Assembly: GCF_003122205.1 (NCBI RefSeq)
Contig: NZ_QEYE01000004.1
Coordinates: 62,001 to 126,000, forward strand
Reading direction: 5' to 3'
Length of the DNA stretch: 64,000 nucleotides
Source of the DNA: Maritimibacter sp. 55A14
GTDB taxonomy: Bacteria; Pseudomonadota; Alphaproteobacteria; Rhodobacterales; Rhodobacteraceae
Shown here: piece after piece, positions 53,329-62,288 of the stretch
How positions within the stretch are numbered: the first letter of the stretch is position 1
How the letters are laid out: each line of letters begins with the position of its first letter
Program-made: the position numbers and the translations under genes
Notes under the pieces: model-generated
What the model saw: only the letters and a program-made list of their open reading frames with translations
What the model was told of the DNA's origin: nothing
The model's database searches: none

Positions 53329-53625
53329 TCAGTCGAAGATATCCTCGATCTCGTCGAAGGCTTCGCGGAGGTAGTAAAGCAGCCCGCGCCGCTTGCGGGG
53401 TCGTGGCGGCATCTCGCGCGGGTAGCCATTGGGCACATAGCGCCGCTCCGCGCGGCCGCGCTTGACCGGGTGCACGCCACGGCCCGAGTCAACCTTCAGC
53501 GGTTTCATCCGGGTGATCGGCGCGCCGCAGCCCGCGCATTGCAACTGATGGCGCTCGCGACCCAGCTCCAGAACGGTGCGCTGGCCGCAATAGCAGCAAG
53601 TGGCGATCTTGGTCTGGACGCGCAT
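53329..53625 (-). CDS. Zinc-ribbon protein of unknown function
   Basis: A 98-residue protein. Two CxxC pairs (CCYCGQ at about 10-13 and CAGCGA at about 30-33) form a rubredoxin-like knuckle. A basic Arg/Pro-rich middle and an acidic C-terminal helix (LREAFDEIEDIFD) follow. It is probably a small nucleic-acid- or protein-binding adaptor; no family role is known to me. It lies 52 bp downstream of the nsrR gene. Confidence 0.72.
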   Translation of the reverse strand: MRVQTKIATCCYCGQRTVLELGRERHQLQCAGCGAPITRMKPLKVDSGRGVHPVKRGRAERRYVPNGYPREMPPRPRKRRGLLYYLREAFDEIEDIFD

Positions 53626-53677
53626 GACGTCCAGCTAGGGCGCGGGGCCGCGTTTTGCAATCCCGCGCAGCACTCCG

Positions 53678-54136
53678 TCACGCGGGCAAGGCAGCCAGGT
53701 CCGCGCCTTCGGCCATCAGACCGGCCAGCCCGCTGTTGCCGTCGACCAGATCGGCCAGGCTGACATCGTCGAGATAGCCGTAAAAGGCCGCCAGCGCACC
53801 GCCCATCGCGCCGCGCAACCGGCAATGCGGCGTGATCGGGCAGGTGTTGCATTTCGGATCGAAACATTCGGCGAAAGGCACGTCGGCCTCGAAGCTGCGC
53901 ACCACGTCGCCCACCGCGATCCGCGCCGCCGGCCGCGCCAGCCGGATTCCGCCACCGCGCCCGCGCACGGTGTCCAGAAACCCTTTCTGGGCCATCAAGC
54001 TGACGACCTGCGCCAGATGGTTCTCCGACGAGTTGCAGCGCGCGGCGATCTCCGACTTGCGCACGGTGCGCGTGGCATTGACGGCGCAATACATCAGCGT
54101 GCGCATCGCCAGGTTGGTTCTGGTGGTCAGGCGCAT
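53678..54136 (-). CDS. nsrR: Rrf2 family regulator, NsrR type
   Basis: A 152-residue winged-helix repressor. The N-terminal helix-turn-helix (about 25-60, CNSSENHLAQVVSLMAQKGFL) is followed by a cysteine cluster C91, C96, C99, C105 (ECFDPKCNTCPITPHC) that fits an iron-sulfur cluster sensing nitric oxide. The start at 54136 gives the usual MRLTTRTNLAMRTLMY; longer frames overlap pip. No denitrification or flavohaemoglobin gene is adjacent, so targets must lie elsewhere. Confidence 0.87.
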   Translation of the reverse strand: MRLTTRTNLAMRTLMYCAVNATRTVRKSEIAARCNSSENHLAQVVSLMAQKGFLDTVRGRGGGIRLARPAARIAVGDVVRSFEADVPFAECFDPKCNTCPITPHCRLRGAMGGALAAFYGYLDDVSLADLVDGNSGLAGLMAEGADLAALPA

Positions 54137-54212
54137 CGGCGCTCCCTCCGGGTCCTCAAAAGGTGGACACAGAATACAGGTTTCCGCGGCGGGAAAATTG
54201 ATCGAGATCAGA

Positions 54213-55187
54213 TCAGAGCCGGCTGCGCAGATCGTCCATGACCCGGACAAGCTCGGCGCTGATCCCCGGCTCCGACAGGGCGTGGCCGGCGAGCGGGATC
54301 ATGCTGAGCTGCGCGCCGGGCCAGGCGGCAGCCAGGCGGCGGGCCGCGGCGGGCGGGCAGATCATGTCGTAGCGGCCCTGCACGATCACGCCGGGCACAT
54401 GGGCGATACGGTCCATGTTGGCGAGGATCTGGTCGTCGCGTTCCAGAAACCCGCCATGCTGGAAATAGTGATTCTCCAGCCGTGCGAAGGCGCGCGCGTA
54501 ATCGGCGGGCGCCTCCATCGCGCCGGGGGCCTGTTCCAGCGCGGCGAGCGCGTTCTCCCACATCACCCAGCGCCGCGCGCAGCGCGTCTGTTCCACCCGG
54601 TCGGTCCCGAAGAGCCGCCGGTGATAGGCCGCGATCGGGTCGGCGCGTTCCGCCGCCGGGATCGGCTCCAGGAACCGGTCCCAGATTTCGGGCCAGAAAA
54701 GCGCCGCGCCGCCGCGGTAGAACCAGTCCAGTTCCGCGCGGGTCATCAGGAAGACGCCGCGCAGGATCAGAGCGCTGGCGCGGTCGGGATGGGCCTGGGC
54801 ATAGAGCAGAGACAGCGTCGCACCCCAGGAGCCGCCGAACACCGCCCAACGCTCCACGCCCAGTGCCTCGCGGATCATCTCGATGTCGCGGACCAGGTGC
54901 CAGGTGGTGTTGTTCTCGACGCTGGCATGGGGCCGCGAACGGCCGCAGCCGCGCTGATCGAAGAGCACCACGCGATAGCTCTGCGGGTCGAAAAAGCGGC
55001 GCATCGCCGGGCTGCACCCGCCGCCGGGACCGCCATGCAGGACGACGACCGGGATGCCCTCGGGATTGCCGCATTGCTCGACGTAGAGGCGGTGGCCGTC
55101 GCCGGTGTCCAGAACGCGCTGGTCGAAGGGCTCCACATGGGGATAAAGCCTCTGGGCTGCGCGCATTTTGTTCACGGACATTTCCAT
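54213..55187 (-). CDS. pip: Proline iminopeptidase
   Basis: An S33 alpha/beta hydrolase releasing N-terminal proline. The 324 residues have the oxyanion motif [23 protein letters not shown], the nucleophile S120 in GGSWGATLS, and the histidine in [11 protein letters not shown] (about 303). Length and motifs match type 1 proline iminopeptidase. It is divergent from ubiG with a 68-bp shared promoter region. Confidence 0.93.
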   Translation of the reverse strand: MEMSVNKMRAAQRLYPHVEPFDQRVLDTGDGHRLYVEQCGNPEGIPVVVLHGGPGGGCSPAMRRFFDPQSYRVVLFDQRGCGRSRPHASVENNTTWHLVRDIEMIREALGVERWAVFGGSWGATLSLLYAQAHPDRASALILRGVFLMTRAELDWFYRGGAALFWPEIWDRFLEPIPAAERADPIAAYHRRLFGTDRVEQTRCARRWVMWENALAALEQAPGAMEAPADYARAFARLENHYFQHGGFLERDDQILANMDRIAHVPGVIVQGRYDMICPPAAARRLAAAWPGAQLSMIPLAGHALSEPGISAELVRVMDDLRSRL

Positions 55188-55255
55188 GGACGACCTATAT
55201 AACCCGGTACAGCGTCTGCCGCGCGACAGTCTTGCAACTCGAGGGAAGGATGTCC

Positions 55256-56005
55256 ATGCAATCCGCCACCACGATCGACCCCGCCGAGATCGCGAAATTC
55301 GAAGCCATGGCGGCCGAGTGGTGGGACCCGTCCGGAAAGTTCAAGCCGCTGCACATGCTCAACCCCTGCCGGCTGGACTATATCACAAGCCAGATCGCGG
55401 CGGAATTCGACCGCGACCTGAAGACGGCGGCGCCGTTCGCCGGACTTCGGCTTCTCGATATTGGCTGCGGCGGCGGGCTTCTGTCCGAGCCGATGGCGCG
55501 GCTTGGCGCGGATGTGACCGGCGCCGACGCGGCCGAGGGCAACATCCCCGTGGCCAAGATCCACGCCCGCCAGTCGGGGCTTGAGATCGACTATCGCCAC
55601 ACTTCGGCCGAGGCGCTGGCCGCCGAGGGCGCGCGTTTCGACGTGGTACTCAACATGGAGGTGGTGGAGCATGTCGCCGATCCGCTGGCCTACCTGACCG
55701 CCTGCCAGCAGCTACTCGACCCCGGCGGGCTGATGCTCTGCTCGACCATCAACCGCAACGCCAAGAGCTTCGCCACCGCGATCCTGGGCGCGGAATACGT
55801 GATGCGCTGGCTGCCCAGGGGCACCCATGAATGGAACAAGTTCATCACGCCCGAGGAGTTATACGAGCTGATCTCCCGCGCCGGGCTCAGGCCGGTCGAT
55901 CGCAAGGGGTTCGTTTTCAACCCGGTGACGTGGGCGTGGTCGCTGTCGTCCCGCGACCTGAGCGTGAACTACGTGACCGCGAGCGTGAAGGGCGCCGCCG
56001 TCTAG
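55256..56005 (+). CDS. ubiG: Ubiquinone biosynthesis O-methyltransferase UbiG
   Basis: Methylates the two ring hydroxyls during ubiquinone synthesis. The 249 residues have the SAM-binding motif [26 protein letters not shown] and the family motifs [18 protein letters not shown] and [18 protein letters not shown] lies 6 nt before the ATG at 55256; another ATG two codons earlier is in frame but overlaps that site. Its stop overlaps the convergent marR stop by 4 bp. Confidence 0.94.
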   Translation: MQSATTIDPAEIAKFEAMAAEWWDPSGKFKPLHMLNPCRLDYITSQIAAEFDRDLKTAAPFAGLRLLDIGCGGGLLSEPMARLGADVTGADAAEGNIPVAKIHARQSGLEIDYRHTSAEALAAEGARFDVVLNMEVVEHVADPLAYLTACQQLLDPGGLMLCSTINRNAKSFATAILGAEYVMRWLPRGTHEWNKFITPEELYELISRAGLRPVDRKGFVFNPVTWAWSLSSRDLSVNYVTASVKGAAV

Positions 56006-56445
56006 CTTTCCTGTTCCAGCCGGGTGCGCAAGTCGCGCAGCACGCGCAGCGCCAGCCGCACCTTCTCCGCCCCGATGGTCGAGACGACATCCTGCAGGAT
56101 CGGCCCGATCTCCGAGATCGCCGCATCGCGCGCGCGCAGCCCCGCAGGGCTGATCGCAACCTGTTTGCGTCGCGCATCGTCCCAGTCGGGCCGGACATGG
56201 ATATATCCCGCCACCTCCAGCTTGTTGAGCGTGTTGGTCATCGCCCCGCGGGTCAGGTGGAAACTGCGCGCAAGCTGCGCCGGGGTGCGCTCGGCATTGA
56301 CCCGCGCCAGGTGGTTCAGGACCGAAAAATGGCTCAGTTCCATGCCCTTGGGCAGCGCCCGAGAGAGACGGCTGCGGGCGAGCTGATCGGCCATGAAGAG
56401 CTCACCGAAAAGCGCGGTGGCGAGGGGATCGTCAGGCTCGTTCAT
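56002..56445 (-). CDS. MarR family transcription regulator
   Basis: A 147-residue winged-helix dimer. DNA-binding region [49 protein letters not shown] (about 54-103) is canonical, including the wing DDARRK. The ligand is unknown. It overlaps the nitrilase gene by 4 bp (ATGA), so it is in the comF-grxC-nit-marR operon and may autoregulate it. Confidence 0.9.
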   Translation of the reverse strand: MNEPDDPLATALFGELFMADQLARSRLSRALPKGMELSHFSVLNHLARVNAERTPAQLARSFHLTRGAMTNTLNKLEVAGYIHVRPDWDDARRKQVAISPAGLRARDAAISEIGPILQDVVSTIGAEKVRLALRVLRDLRTRLEQES

Positions 56446-57278
56446 CGCGGACCATCATAAGCGCGATCATGGGTCAGGGACGGGACGCGTTGTCGCGCCT
56501 GCGCCACCTCGCCCGGATCGAGATCGACCAGGGTGACACCGGGCGCCGTCCCGCCATCGGCCAGCACCTCGCCCCAGGGCGCCACGGCCAGGCTGTGGCC
56601 ATAGGTCTCGCGCGGCTTGCCCCGGCTGGCGCTGTGGGTGCCGGTCTGGGCCGGGGCCAGGATGAAGGCGCCCGTCTCGATCGCGCGGGCGCGCAGCAGC
56701 ACTTCCCAATGCGCCGCGCCGGTCACCGGCGAGAAGGCCGCGGGCACGGTGATGATTGCCGCACCCGCCTTCGCCAGATCTCGATAAAGCTGCGGAAAGC
56801 GCAAGTCATAGCAGACCGTCAGGCCGATCGTGCCGAAGGGCGTTTCGGCCAGCACCATCCGCTCGCCCGGCCGGAATCCCGCCGATTCGCGGTAGCTTTC
56901 GGTGTCGGAGATCTGCACATCGAACATGTGGATCTTGTCGTACCAGGCAGCGATCTCGCCCGCCGGATTGATCAGGAGGCTGCGATTCGCGAACCGGCCT
57001 TCGGGATCGTCTGTCCTGAGCGCGAGCGACCCGATCAGCAGCCAGATCTCCAACTCCGCCGCCACCTGGCAAAGACGCGCCAGCGTCGGATCCTCTGCCT
57101 CGATGCAAAGATGTGCCTTCTGATGCGTCCGGCTGGTGGAAACGAGGTTCGTAACCTCCGGGGTCAGCACGAACGCCGCGCCACCCGCTGCGGCCTCGCG
57201 GATCAGCGACTCGGTCACCGGCAGGTTGTCCTGCGGTATGTCCGAAGACGTGAGCTGGATCAGTCCGGCGCGTAACAT
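56442..57278 (-). CDS. Carbon-nitrogen hydrolase (nitrilase superfamily)
   Basis: A 278-residue amidase of the nitrilase fold with the Glu-Lys-Cys triad in order: E in LTPEVTNLV (about 41), K in WYDKIHMFDV (about 110) and C in LTVCYDLRFPQ (about 146). It closely resembles Nit1/Nit2-type enzymes that repair deaminated glutathione or hydrolyse omega-amides. Location next to a glutaredoxin gene (1 bp gap) makes the deaminated-glutathione role attractive, as inference. Confidence 0.87.
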   Translation of the reverse strand: MLRAGLIQLTSSDIPQDNLPVTESLIREAAAGGAAFVLTPEVTNLVSTSRTHQKAHLCIEAEDPTLARLCQVAAELEIWLLIGSLALRTDDPEGRFANRSLLINPAGEIAAWYDKIHMFDVQISDTESYRESAGFRPGERMVLAETPFGTIGLTVCYDLRFPQLYRDLAKAGAAIITVPAAFSPVTGAAHWEVLLRARAIETGAFILAPAQTGTHSASRGKPRETYGHSLAVAPWGEVLADGGTAPGVTLVDLDPGEVAQARQRVPSLTHDRAYDGPR

Positions 57279-57279
57279 C

Positions 57280-57537
57280 CTATCCCTTGAGCATCGGGTC
57301 GAGCTTGCCGGCCCGGTCGAGCGCGTAAAGCTCGTCGCAGCCGCCGACATGTTCCCCGCCGATGAAAATCTGCGGCACCGTGCGCCCGCCTTTGGCGCGC
57401 TGCATCATCTCGGCCCTGCGCGCGGGGTCCCTGCCCACGTCGATCTCCGAAAAGGCGGCGCCCTTCTTCTTGAGCAGGCGCTTGGCAGCGATGCAGAAGC
57501 CGCAGAACCGCGTGGTGTAGAGCTCGACTTGTTTCAT
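57280..57537 (-). CDS. grxC: Glutaredoxin 3
   Basis: An 85-residue dithiol glutaredoxin with active site CGFC (residues 12-15) in YTTRFCGFCIAAKRLLKKKG, the cis-proline TVPQIFI and the glutathione-binding GGCDEL. It uses reduced glutathione to reduce disulfides. The ATG at 57537 (MKQVELY) matches family starts. It lies in the comF-grxC-nit-marR run. Confidence 0.94.
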   Translation of the reverse strand: MKQVELYTTRFCGFCIAAKRLLKKKGAAFSEIDVGRDPARRAEMMQRAKGGRTVPQIFIGGEHVGGCDELYALDRAGKLDPMLKG

Positions 57538-57575
57538 ACAACCCAATCCTTGTCCGTCGGCGGGACTATAGGGAT

Positions 57576-58298
57576 TTAGGTATCCTGCGCAACTCGTGCC
57601 AGCGCGACGACATCGACCTCCGCGGCGCCGGCGGCCAGCGCGGCCTCGGTCGCGGCGGAGAGCGTCGCACCACTGGTCATCACGTCATCGACGACCAGCA
57701 GATGGCGGCCCTTCGCACGCGCCGCCCGGCGCGGGTGGGCCGAGATCCGCCCCGCAAGTGCGGCCTGCCGTTCTGCGCGTCCGAGACCGTCCAGCGTTGG
57801 CGTGGCGCGCGGGCGCGTCAGCAGGTCGGGGCAATGCGGCAGGCCCAGCGTCGCGGCCAGCCCGCGCGACAGCAGCGCCGCCTGGTTGTAGCGCCGCGCC
57901 AGCAACCGCCGCCAATGCAGCGGCACCGGCACGACCAGCGTCTCGGGCCGGATCAGCGGCGCCGCGGCGCGCGCCAGCCATGCCGCGGCGGGGCGCGCCA
58001 GATCCACCCGGTCGCCATGCTTGAGGCCCAGGATCAGCTTGCGCGCGCGGCCCTCGTAGCGCAGCGCCGCCCGGCCCCGCCCCCAGGGTTTCGGATGCGT
58101 CAGGCACGTATCGCAGAACTCCGGACCGGCGGCGGCCTCGCCCGGCAGCGGCAGGCCGCACATGTCGCAAGCCAGCCCCGACAGGAAAGGCGTCTCGGCC
58201 CAGCTGCTTCCGCAAAGACCGAACTCCGTCTCCACCAGCGCATCGCAACTGATGCATTGTGGTGGATAGAGCAGACGGATCGCGGTTTGCAAAACCAT
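57576..58298 (-). CDS. comF: ComF family phosphoribosyltransferase-like protein
   Basis: A 240-residue protein with an N-terminal zinc-finger-like double zinc ribbon (CISC, CDMCGLP, CDTC within 1-67) and a phosphoribosyltransferase domain ending in the PRPP motif LLVVDDVMTSGATLSAA (about 200-216). ComF is linked to DNA uptake, but in alphaproteobacteria the family is general and its substrate unknown. It heads a four-gene minus-strand run and is divergent from the methyltransferase-like gene. Confidence 0.9.
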   Translation of the reverse strand: MVLQTAIRLLYPPQCISCDALVETEFGLCGSSWAETPFLSGLACDMCGLPLPGEAAAGPEFCDTCLTHPKPWGRGRAALRYEGRARKLILGLKHGDRVDLARPAAAWLARAAAPLIRPETLVVPVPLHWRRLLARRYNQAALLSRGLAATLGLPHCPDLLTRPRATPTLDGLGRAERQAALAGRISAHPRRAARAKGRHLLVVDDVMTSGATLSAATEAALAAGAAEVDVVALARVAQDT

Positions 58299-58347
58299 GC
58301 GGAACTCCTAGTTTGACGCCCAACCGGACAAGGAAAGGCCGTAGACC

Positions 58348-59205
58348 ATGCAGACGCCGCCGAAGCTTGCAGACCGCACTGCGCTGGACCGCTTCCGCGC
58401 GCGCGCCGCGCGGCGCGGCCATCCCGCGCGCTTCCTGCATGAAGCGGCCGCTTCGGAACTTCAGGAAAGGCTCAACGAGGTTAACAGGGGGTTTACGCGC
58501 CCCGCCATCGTTACCGGATTTCCCGATCTCTGGGCGGATGCCCTGCCCGGCGCTCGGATCGCACCCGATGACGAGGCGCTGGCGCTGGAGCCCGGCGCGC
58601 ATGACCTGGTGGTGCATGCGATGGCACTGCACTGGTCTGCCGACCCGGTCGGACAACTCGTGCAATGCCGCCGCGCACTGGTGCCCGACGGGCTCTTCCT
58701 GGGGGTTTTCTTCGGCGGGCGGACCCTGCACGAGTTGCGCGTATCGCTGGCCGAGGCCGAGACCCGCGTCACCGGGGGTCTCAGCCCGCGTGTGGCGCCG
58801 ATGGGCGAGATCCGTGATCTCGGCGGGCTGCTGCAACGCGCGGGTTTCGCGCTTCCGGTCGCGGATGCGCAGCCGCTGACAGCCAGCTATGCGGGCGCGC
58901 TGGAACTGATGCGCGATCTGCGCGACATGGGCGAGACCAACGCGCTGGCCGCCCGCCATCGCGCCCCCGCGCGCCGCGCACTCTTCGTAGAGGCCGCGCG
59001 CCTCTATGCCGCGCATTTCGGCATGACGGACGGGCGCGTGCCCGCCACCTTCGATCTGGTCTGGCTGACCGGCTGGGCGCCGGCTGCCAGCCAGCCGCAA
59101 CCGCTCCGGCCCGGCTCCGCCGCGGCGCGGCTCGCCGATGCGCTCGATACCGTGGAGTTCGACGAGACCGCGACGCCGCGCGGGGTTGACCGCAAGCCGT
59201 CATAG
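58348..59205 (+). CDS. Methyltransferase-like protein (NDUFAF5/BioC-like) lacking motif I
   Basis: A 285-residue protein of the SAM-methyltransferase fold, similar to NDUFAF5-type proteins. Motif IV-like HDLVVHAMALHWSADPVGQLVQCRRALVPDGLFLGVFFGG is clear (about 89-129). The glycine-rich SAM motif I (normally DxGxGxG) is absent; the corresponding stretch reads AIVTGFPDLWADALPG. The protein may have lost SAM binding or use a variant site. It precedes hemH by 43 bp on the same strand. Confidence 0.78.
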   Translation: MQTPPKLADRTALDRFRARAARRGHPARFLHEAAASELQERLNEVNRGFTRPAIVTGFPDLWADALPGARIAPDDEALALEPGAHDLVVHAMALHWSADPVGQLVQCRRALVPDGLFLGVFFGGRTLHELRVSLAEAETRVTGGLSPRVAPMGEIRDLGGLLQRAGFALPVADAQPLTASYAGALELMRDLRDMGETNALAARHRAPARRALFVEAARLYAAHFGMTDGRVPATFDLVWLTGWAPAASQPQPLRPGSAAARLADALDTVEFDETATPRGVDRKPS

Positions 59206-59248
59206 GCTACGACCCCACCGATCCCTTCCGCCCGCCCGAGGATGCCCG

Positions 59249-60304
59249 ATGAACGAGATTACCCCGACGCCGCTGCCTCACGCCCCCGCCGACCACCCGG
59301 AGGTGCGGATGGGAAAGACAGGGGTCCTGATCGCGAATCTGGGCACCCCGGACGCCACCGACTACTGGTCGATGCGCCGGTATCTGGGCGAGTTCCTGTC
59401 TGACAGGCGGGTGATCGACTACGCGCCCTGGAAATGGCAGCCGATCCTGCAACTCATCGTGCTGACGAAACGCCCCTTCTCCTCGGGTGCGGCTTACAGG
59501 TCGATCTGGAACGAGGACGCCGATGAAAGCCCGCTGATGACAATCACCAAGCAGCAGACTGCGAAACTCCGCCGTCTGCTCGCACGGCGCCATGGCGATG
59601 ATGTGCTGGTGGATTTCTGCATGCGCTACGGCAATCCGTCCACCGACTCCAAGGTCAGCGAGATGATCGAGCGGGGCTGCGAGCGTATCCTCTTCTTCCC
59701 GCTCTACCCGCAATATGCGGGCGCCACGACGGCCACGGCGAACGATCAGTTCTTCCGCGCACTGATGAAGGCCAGATGGCAGCCCGCCGCGCGCACCGTG
59801 CCACCCTATTTCGCGCGGCCGTCCTATATCGACGCGCTGGCGCAATCGGTGGAGCGCGCCTATGCCGACCTCGACACCCGTCCCGATGTGCTGGTGGCTT
59901 CCTATCACGGGGTTCCGAAACGCTACCTGATGGAGGGCGATCCCTATCACTGCCAGTGCCAGAAGACCTCGCGATTGCTGCGCGACCGGCTGGGCTTTCG
60001 CGAGGACGAGCTGCTGACGACCTTCCAGTCGCGCTTCGGGCCGGAGGAATGGCTGCAACCCTACACGGTGGAGGAAGTGGCCCGCCTGGCGCAACGCGGC
60101 AAGAAGCGTATCGCGGTGATCGCGCCGGCCTTCTCCTCGGATTGCATCGAGACGCTGGAGGAGATCAACGAGGAGATACGCGAGAGCTTCGAGGAAGCGG
60201 GCGGCGAGAAATTCACCTATATCCCCTGCCTGAACGACGACGATGCGCATGTCGCCGTGCTGGCCGAACTGGTCGAGGAGAACCTCGCGGGCTGGCTGGA
60301 CTGA
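59249..60304 (+). CDS. hemH: Ferrochelatase
   Basis: Inserts Fe2+ into protoporphyrin IX to make haem. The 351 residues contain IANLGTPDATDYWSMRRYLGEFLSDRRVID, the catalytic histidine in ASYHGVPKRYL, the segment YHCQCQKTSRLL and the acidic patch FSSDCIETLEEI. The ATG at 59249 is preceded by GAGGATG. Full length. Confidence 0.95.
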   Translation: MNEITPTPLPHAPADHPEVRMGKTGVLIANLGTPDATDYWSMRRYLGEFLSDRRVIDYAPWKWQPILQLIVLTKRPFSSGAAYRSIWNEDADESPLMTITKQQTAKLRRLLARRHGDDVLVDFCMRYGNPSTDSKVSEMIERGCERILFFPLYPQYAGATTATANDQFFRALMKARWQPAARTVPPYFARPSYIDALAQSVERAYADLDTRPDVLVASYHGVPKRYLMEGDPYHCQCQKTSRLLRDRLGFREDELLTTFQSRFGPEEWLQPYTVEEVARLAQRGKKRIAVIAPAFSSDCIETLEEINEEIRESFEEAGGEKFTYIPCLNDDDAHVAVLAELVEENLAGWLD

Positions 60305-60322
60305 ATCCGGCGCTGTGCGCCG

Positions 60323-60460
60323 TCAGGCCATTTCCCGGTCCACCGGGAACCCTTCGAAGAGCCGTTCACCGACCCGGACCAGGAGCTTGCCGTTCTCCAG
60401 CGTCCTGATCAGCGTGCCCTGAACCGACACGCAACTGCCTAACCTGATGGTGCGAAGCAT
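60323..60460 (-). CDS. 45-residue conserved hypothetical protein
   Basis: A short frame that length filters miss: it starts MLRTIRLGSCVSVQGTLIRT and ends VGERLFEGFPVDREMA. GGAGG lies 9 nt before the ATG, well placed. The pattern (short basic strand, Val/Leu-rich beta strands) suggests a small beta-rich protein. I recall similar tiny proteins downstream of hemH in roseobacters, unverified. A -10-like TATAAC lies upstream on the minus strand in an AT-rich gap. Confidence 0.7.
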   Translation of the reverse strand: MLRTIRLGSCVSVQGTLIRTLENGKLLVRVGERLFEGFPVDREMA

Positions 60461-60574
60461 TCCCCAATACCTCCGCAAGGGACGAGTGTGAGGGGAGTTA
60501 TAGCGAAATTGGTTAACAAAGCATCACTTTTTGACGTATTGTTCACAATTTTATTACAATTGTTTCAGGCGCGC

Positions 60575-60973
60575 TCACAGCCAGTCGCGCAGGATCGGCA
60601 GCAGCGGGATGTCCGCGGGCGGCATCGGGTATTGCCCAAGCTCCTGTTTGCGCGCCCATTTCAGAACCTGCCCTTCGCGCGGCTGCGGGACGCCCTGCCA
60701 TTTCCGGCAGGCATAAAGCGGCATGAGCAGGTGGAAATCCGCGTAGGCATGGCTGGCGAAGGTCAGCGGCGCGAGGCAACTCGACCAGGTGTCGATGCCC
60801 AGTTCCTCATGCAACTCGCGGATCAGGGCGGCTTCCGGCGTCTCCCCGGCATCGACCTTGCCGCCGGGAAATTCCCAGAGCCCGGCCATCACCTTGCCTG
60901 TGGGGCGCTGTGCCAGAAGCACCCGGCCGTCGGCGTCGATCAGCGCCACCGCCGCGACGAGAACGATCTTCAT
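60575..60973 (-). CDS. mutT: 8-oxo-dGTP diphosphatase MutT
   Basis: Removes oxidised dGTP from the nucleotide pool. The 132 residues have the Nudix box GGKVDAGETPEAALIRELHEELGI (about 37-60, catalytic glutamates in REL-EEL) and the start VLVAAVALIDADGRVLLAQRP. It overlaps argJ by 4 bp, a conserved pairing in this group. The AT-rich 114 bp downstream contains an inverted repeat ACAATT-N7-AATTGT. Confidence 0.92.
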   Translation of the reverse strand: MKIVLVAAVALIDADGRVLLAQRPTGKVMAGLWEFPGGKVDAGETPEAALIRELHEELGIDTWSSCLAPLTFASHAYADFHLLMPLYACRKWQGVPQPREGQVLKWARKQELGQYPMPPADIPLLPILRDWL

Positions 60974-62265
60974 GACCGATAGTCGGCATTGATCGCGATA
61001 TACTGGTGCGTCAGATCGCAGGTCCAGACCGTCGCGTGGCCCTCGCCCAGCCCCAGATCGACCCCGATCACCAGTTCGGCGCGCTTCATGTAGGCCGCGC
61101 CATCTGCCTCGCGATAGCTTTCCGCAACCCAGCCCTTCTCGGCCACGGGAATGTCGCCGAAGCGGATCGACAGCCGGTCTCGGTCCGCCGGTGCGCCGGA
61201 CTTGCCGACCGCCATCACGATCCGGCCCCAGTTCGGGTCCTCTCCCGCGATCGCGGTCTTGACGAGCGGCGAGTTGGCGACCGCCATGCCGACCTTGTGC
61301 GCCGCCGCGTCGCTGCTGGCGCCGGTCACGGCGATTTCCACGAATTTCGTGGCGCCCTCGCCGTCGCGCACCACCTGATGCGCCAGGTCCAGCATGACCG
61401 CGCCCAGCGCCCCGGCGAAGGCACGTCCCGCCGCGGAGCGCGCGGAGGCCACCGGCGCGTTGCCCGCCCGCCCGGTCGCCGCGACGAGCAGCGTGTCGGA
61501 GGTGGAGGTGTCGCCATCCACGGTGATCGCGTTGAAGCTGCGCCGGTTGAGCGTGGAAACCATGTTTTGCAGCACCGGCTGCGCGATGGCGGCGTCGGTG
61601 AAGATATAGACCAGCATCGTCGCCATGTCCGGCGCGATCATGCCCGATCCCTTGGCGAAGCCCGCGATGCGCACCGGCCTGCCGTCCAGTTCCACCGTCG
61701 CGGTGGCGCCCTTTGGGAAGGTGTCGGTCGTCATGATCGCGCGGGCGGCGTCCTCGACTCTGGCGGGCGACAGCCCCGCCTTCAGCGCGTCCAGCGCGGC
61801 AGTGATGCGTTCGGCCGGGAGCGGCTCGCCGATCACCCCGGTGGAGGAGGAGAAGACATGGCCCGCTGGAATGCCCAGCACCCCGGCCACGCCTTCGGTC
61901 GTGGCGCGCACGGCCTCTGCCCCGGACCGCCCGGTGAAGGCGTTGGCGTTGCCGGAATTGACCAGGATCGCGAAACCGCCCTCGCCCGCCCCGTCGCGCG
62001 CCAGCGCGGCCAGCTTGGCCTCGCAGTCGAGCACCGGCGCGGCGCGGGTGGCCGACCGGGTGAAGACCCCGGCCAAGCTGGCGCCCGCGCAGATCTCGGC
62101 CAACATCACATCGCTGCGCCCGGCATAGCGCACGCCGGCGGCATGGGCGGCGAAACGGATCCCGTCGATGGCCGGCAGGGGCGGAAACCCGCCCGCCGGC
62201 GCAAGGGGGGATACCGGCGGCGCAGACTTCTTAGCGCCGCCCGCCATGCTTTCACCTGTCGCCAT
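60970..62265 (-). CDS. argJ: Bifunctional glutamate N-acetyltransferase / N-acetylglutamate synthase ArgJ
   Basis: Transfers acetyl between ornithine and glutamate in cyclic arginine synthesis, with self-cleavage at a threonine. The 431 residues show SGMIAPDMATMLVYIFTDA with the nucleophile Thr of ATML, the oxyanion region SSTGVIGEPLP, and the C-terminal DLTHQYIAINADYRS. The start at 62265 (MATGESMAGG) is the first ATG after the parvulin gene end. It is transcribed after the parvulin gene (23-bp gap) and before mutT. Confidence 0.94.
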   Translation of the reverse strand: MATGESMAGGAKKSAPPVSPLAPAGGFPPLPAIDGIRFAAHAAGVRYAGRSDVMLAEICAGASLAGVFTRSATRAAPVLDCEAKLAALARDGAGEGGFAILVNSGNANAFTGRSGAEAVRATTEGVAGVLGIPAGHVFSSSTGVIGEPLPAERITAALDALKAGLSPARVEDAARAIMTTDTFPKGATATVELDGRPVRIAGFAKGSGMIAPDMATMLVYIFTDAAIAQPVLQNMVSTLNRRSFNAITVDGDTSTSDTLLVAATGRAGNAPVASARSAAGRAFAGALGAVMLDLAHQVVRDGEGATKFVEIAVTGASSDAAAHKVGMAVANSPLVKTAIAGEDPNWGRIVMAVGKSGAPADRDRLSIRFGDIPVAEKGWVAESYREADGAAYMKRAELVIGVDLGLGEGHATVWTCDLTHQYIAINADYRS

Positions 62266-62288
62266 CTCCGCCCGCCCCCGCCGGACCG

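Noticed and set aside
60530-60575. AT-rich inverted repeat ACAATT-N7-AATTGT as a terminator of mutT
   Set aside because: The stem is weak and has no T-run in the right direction. It may simply be promoter-type AT-rich DNA.
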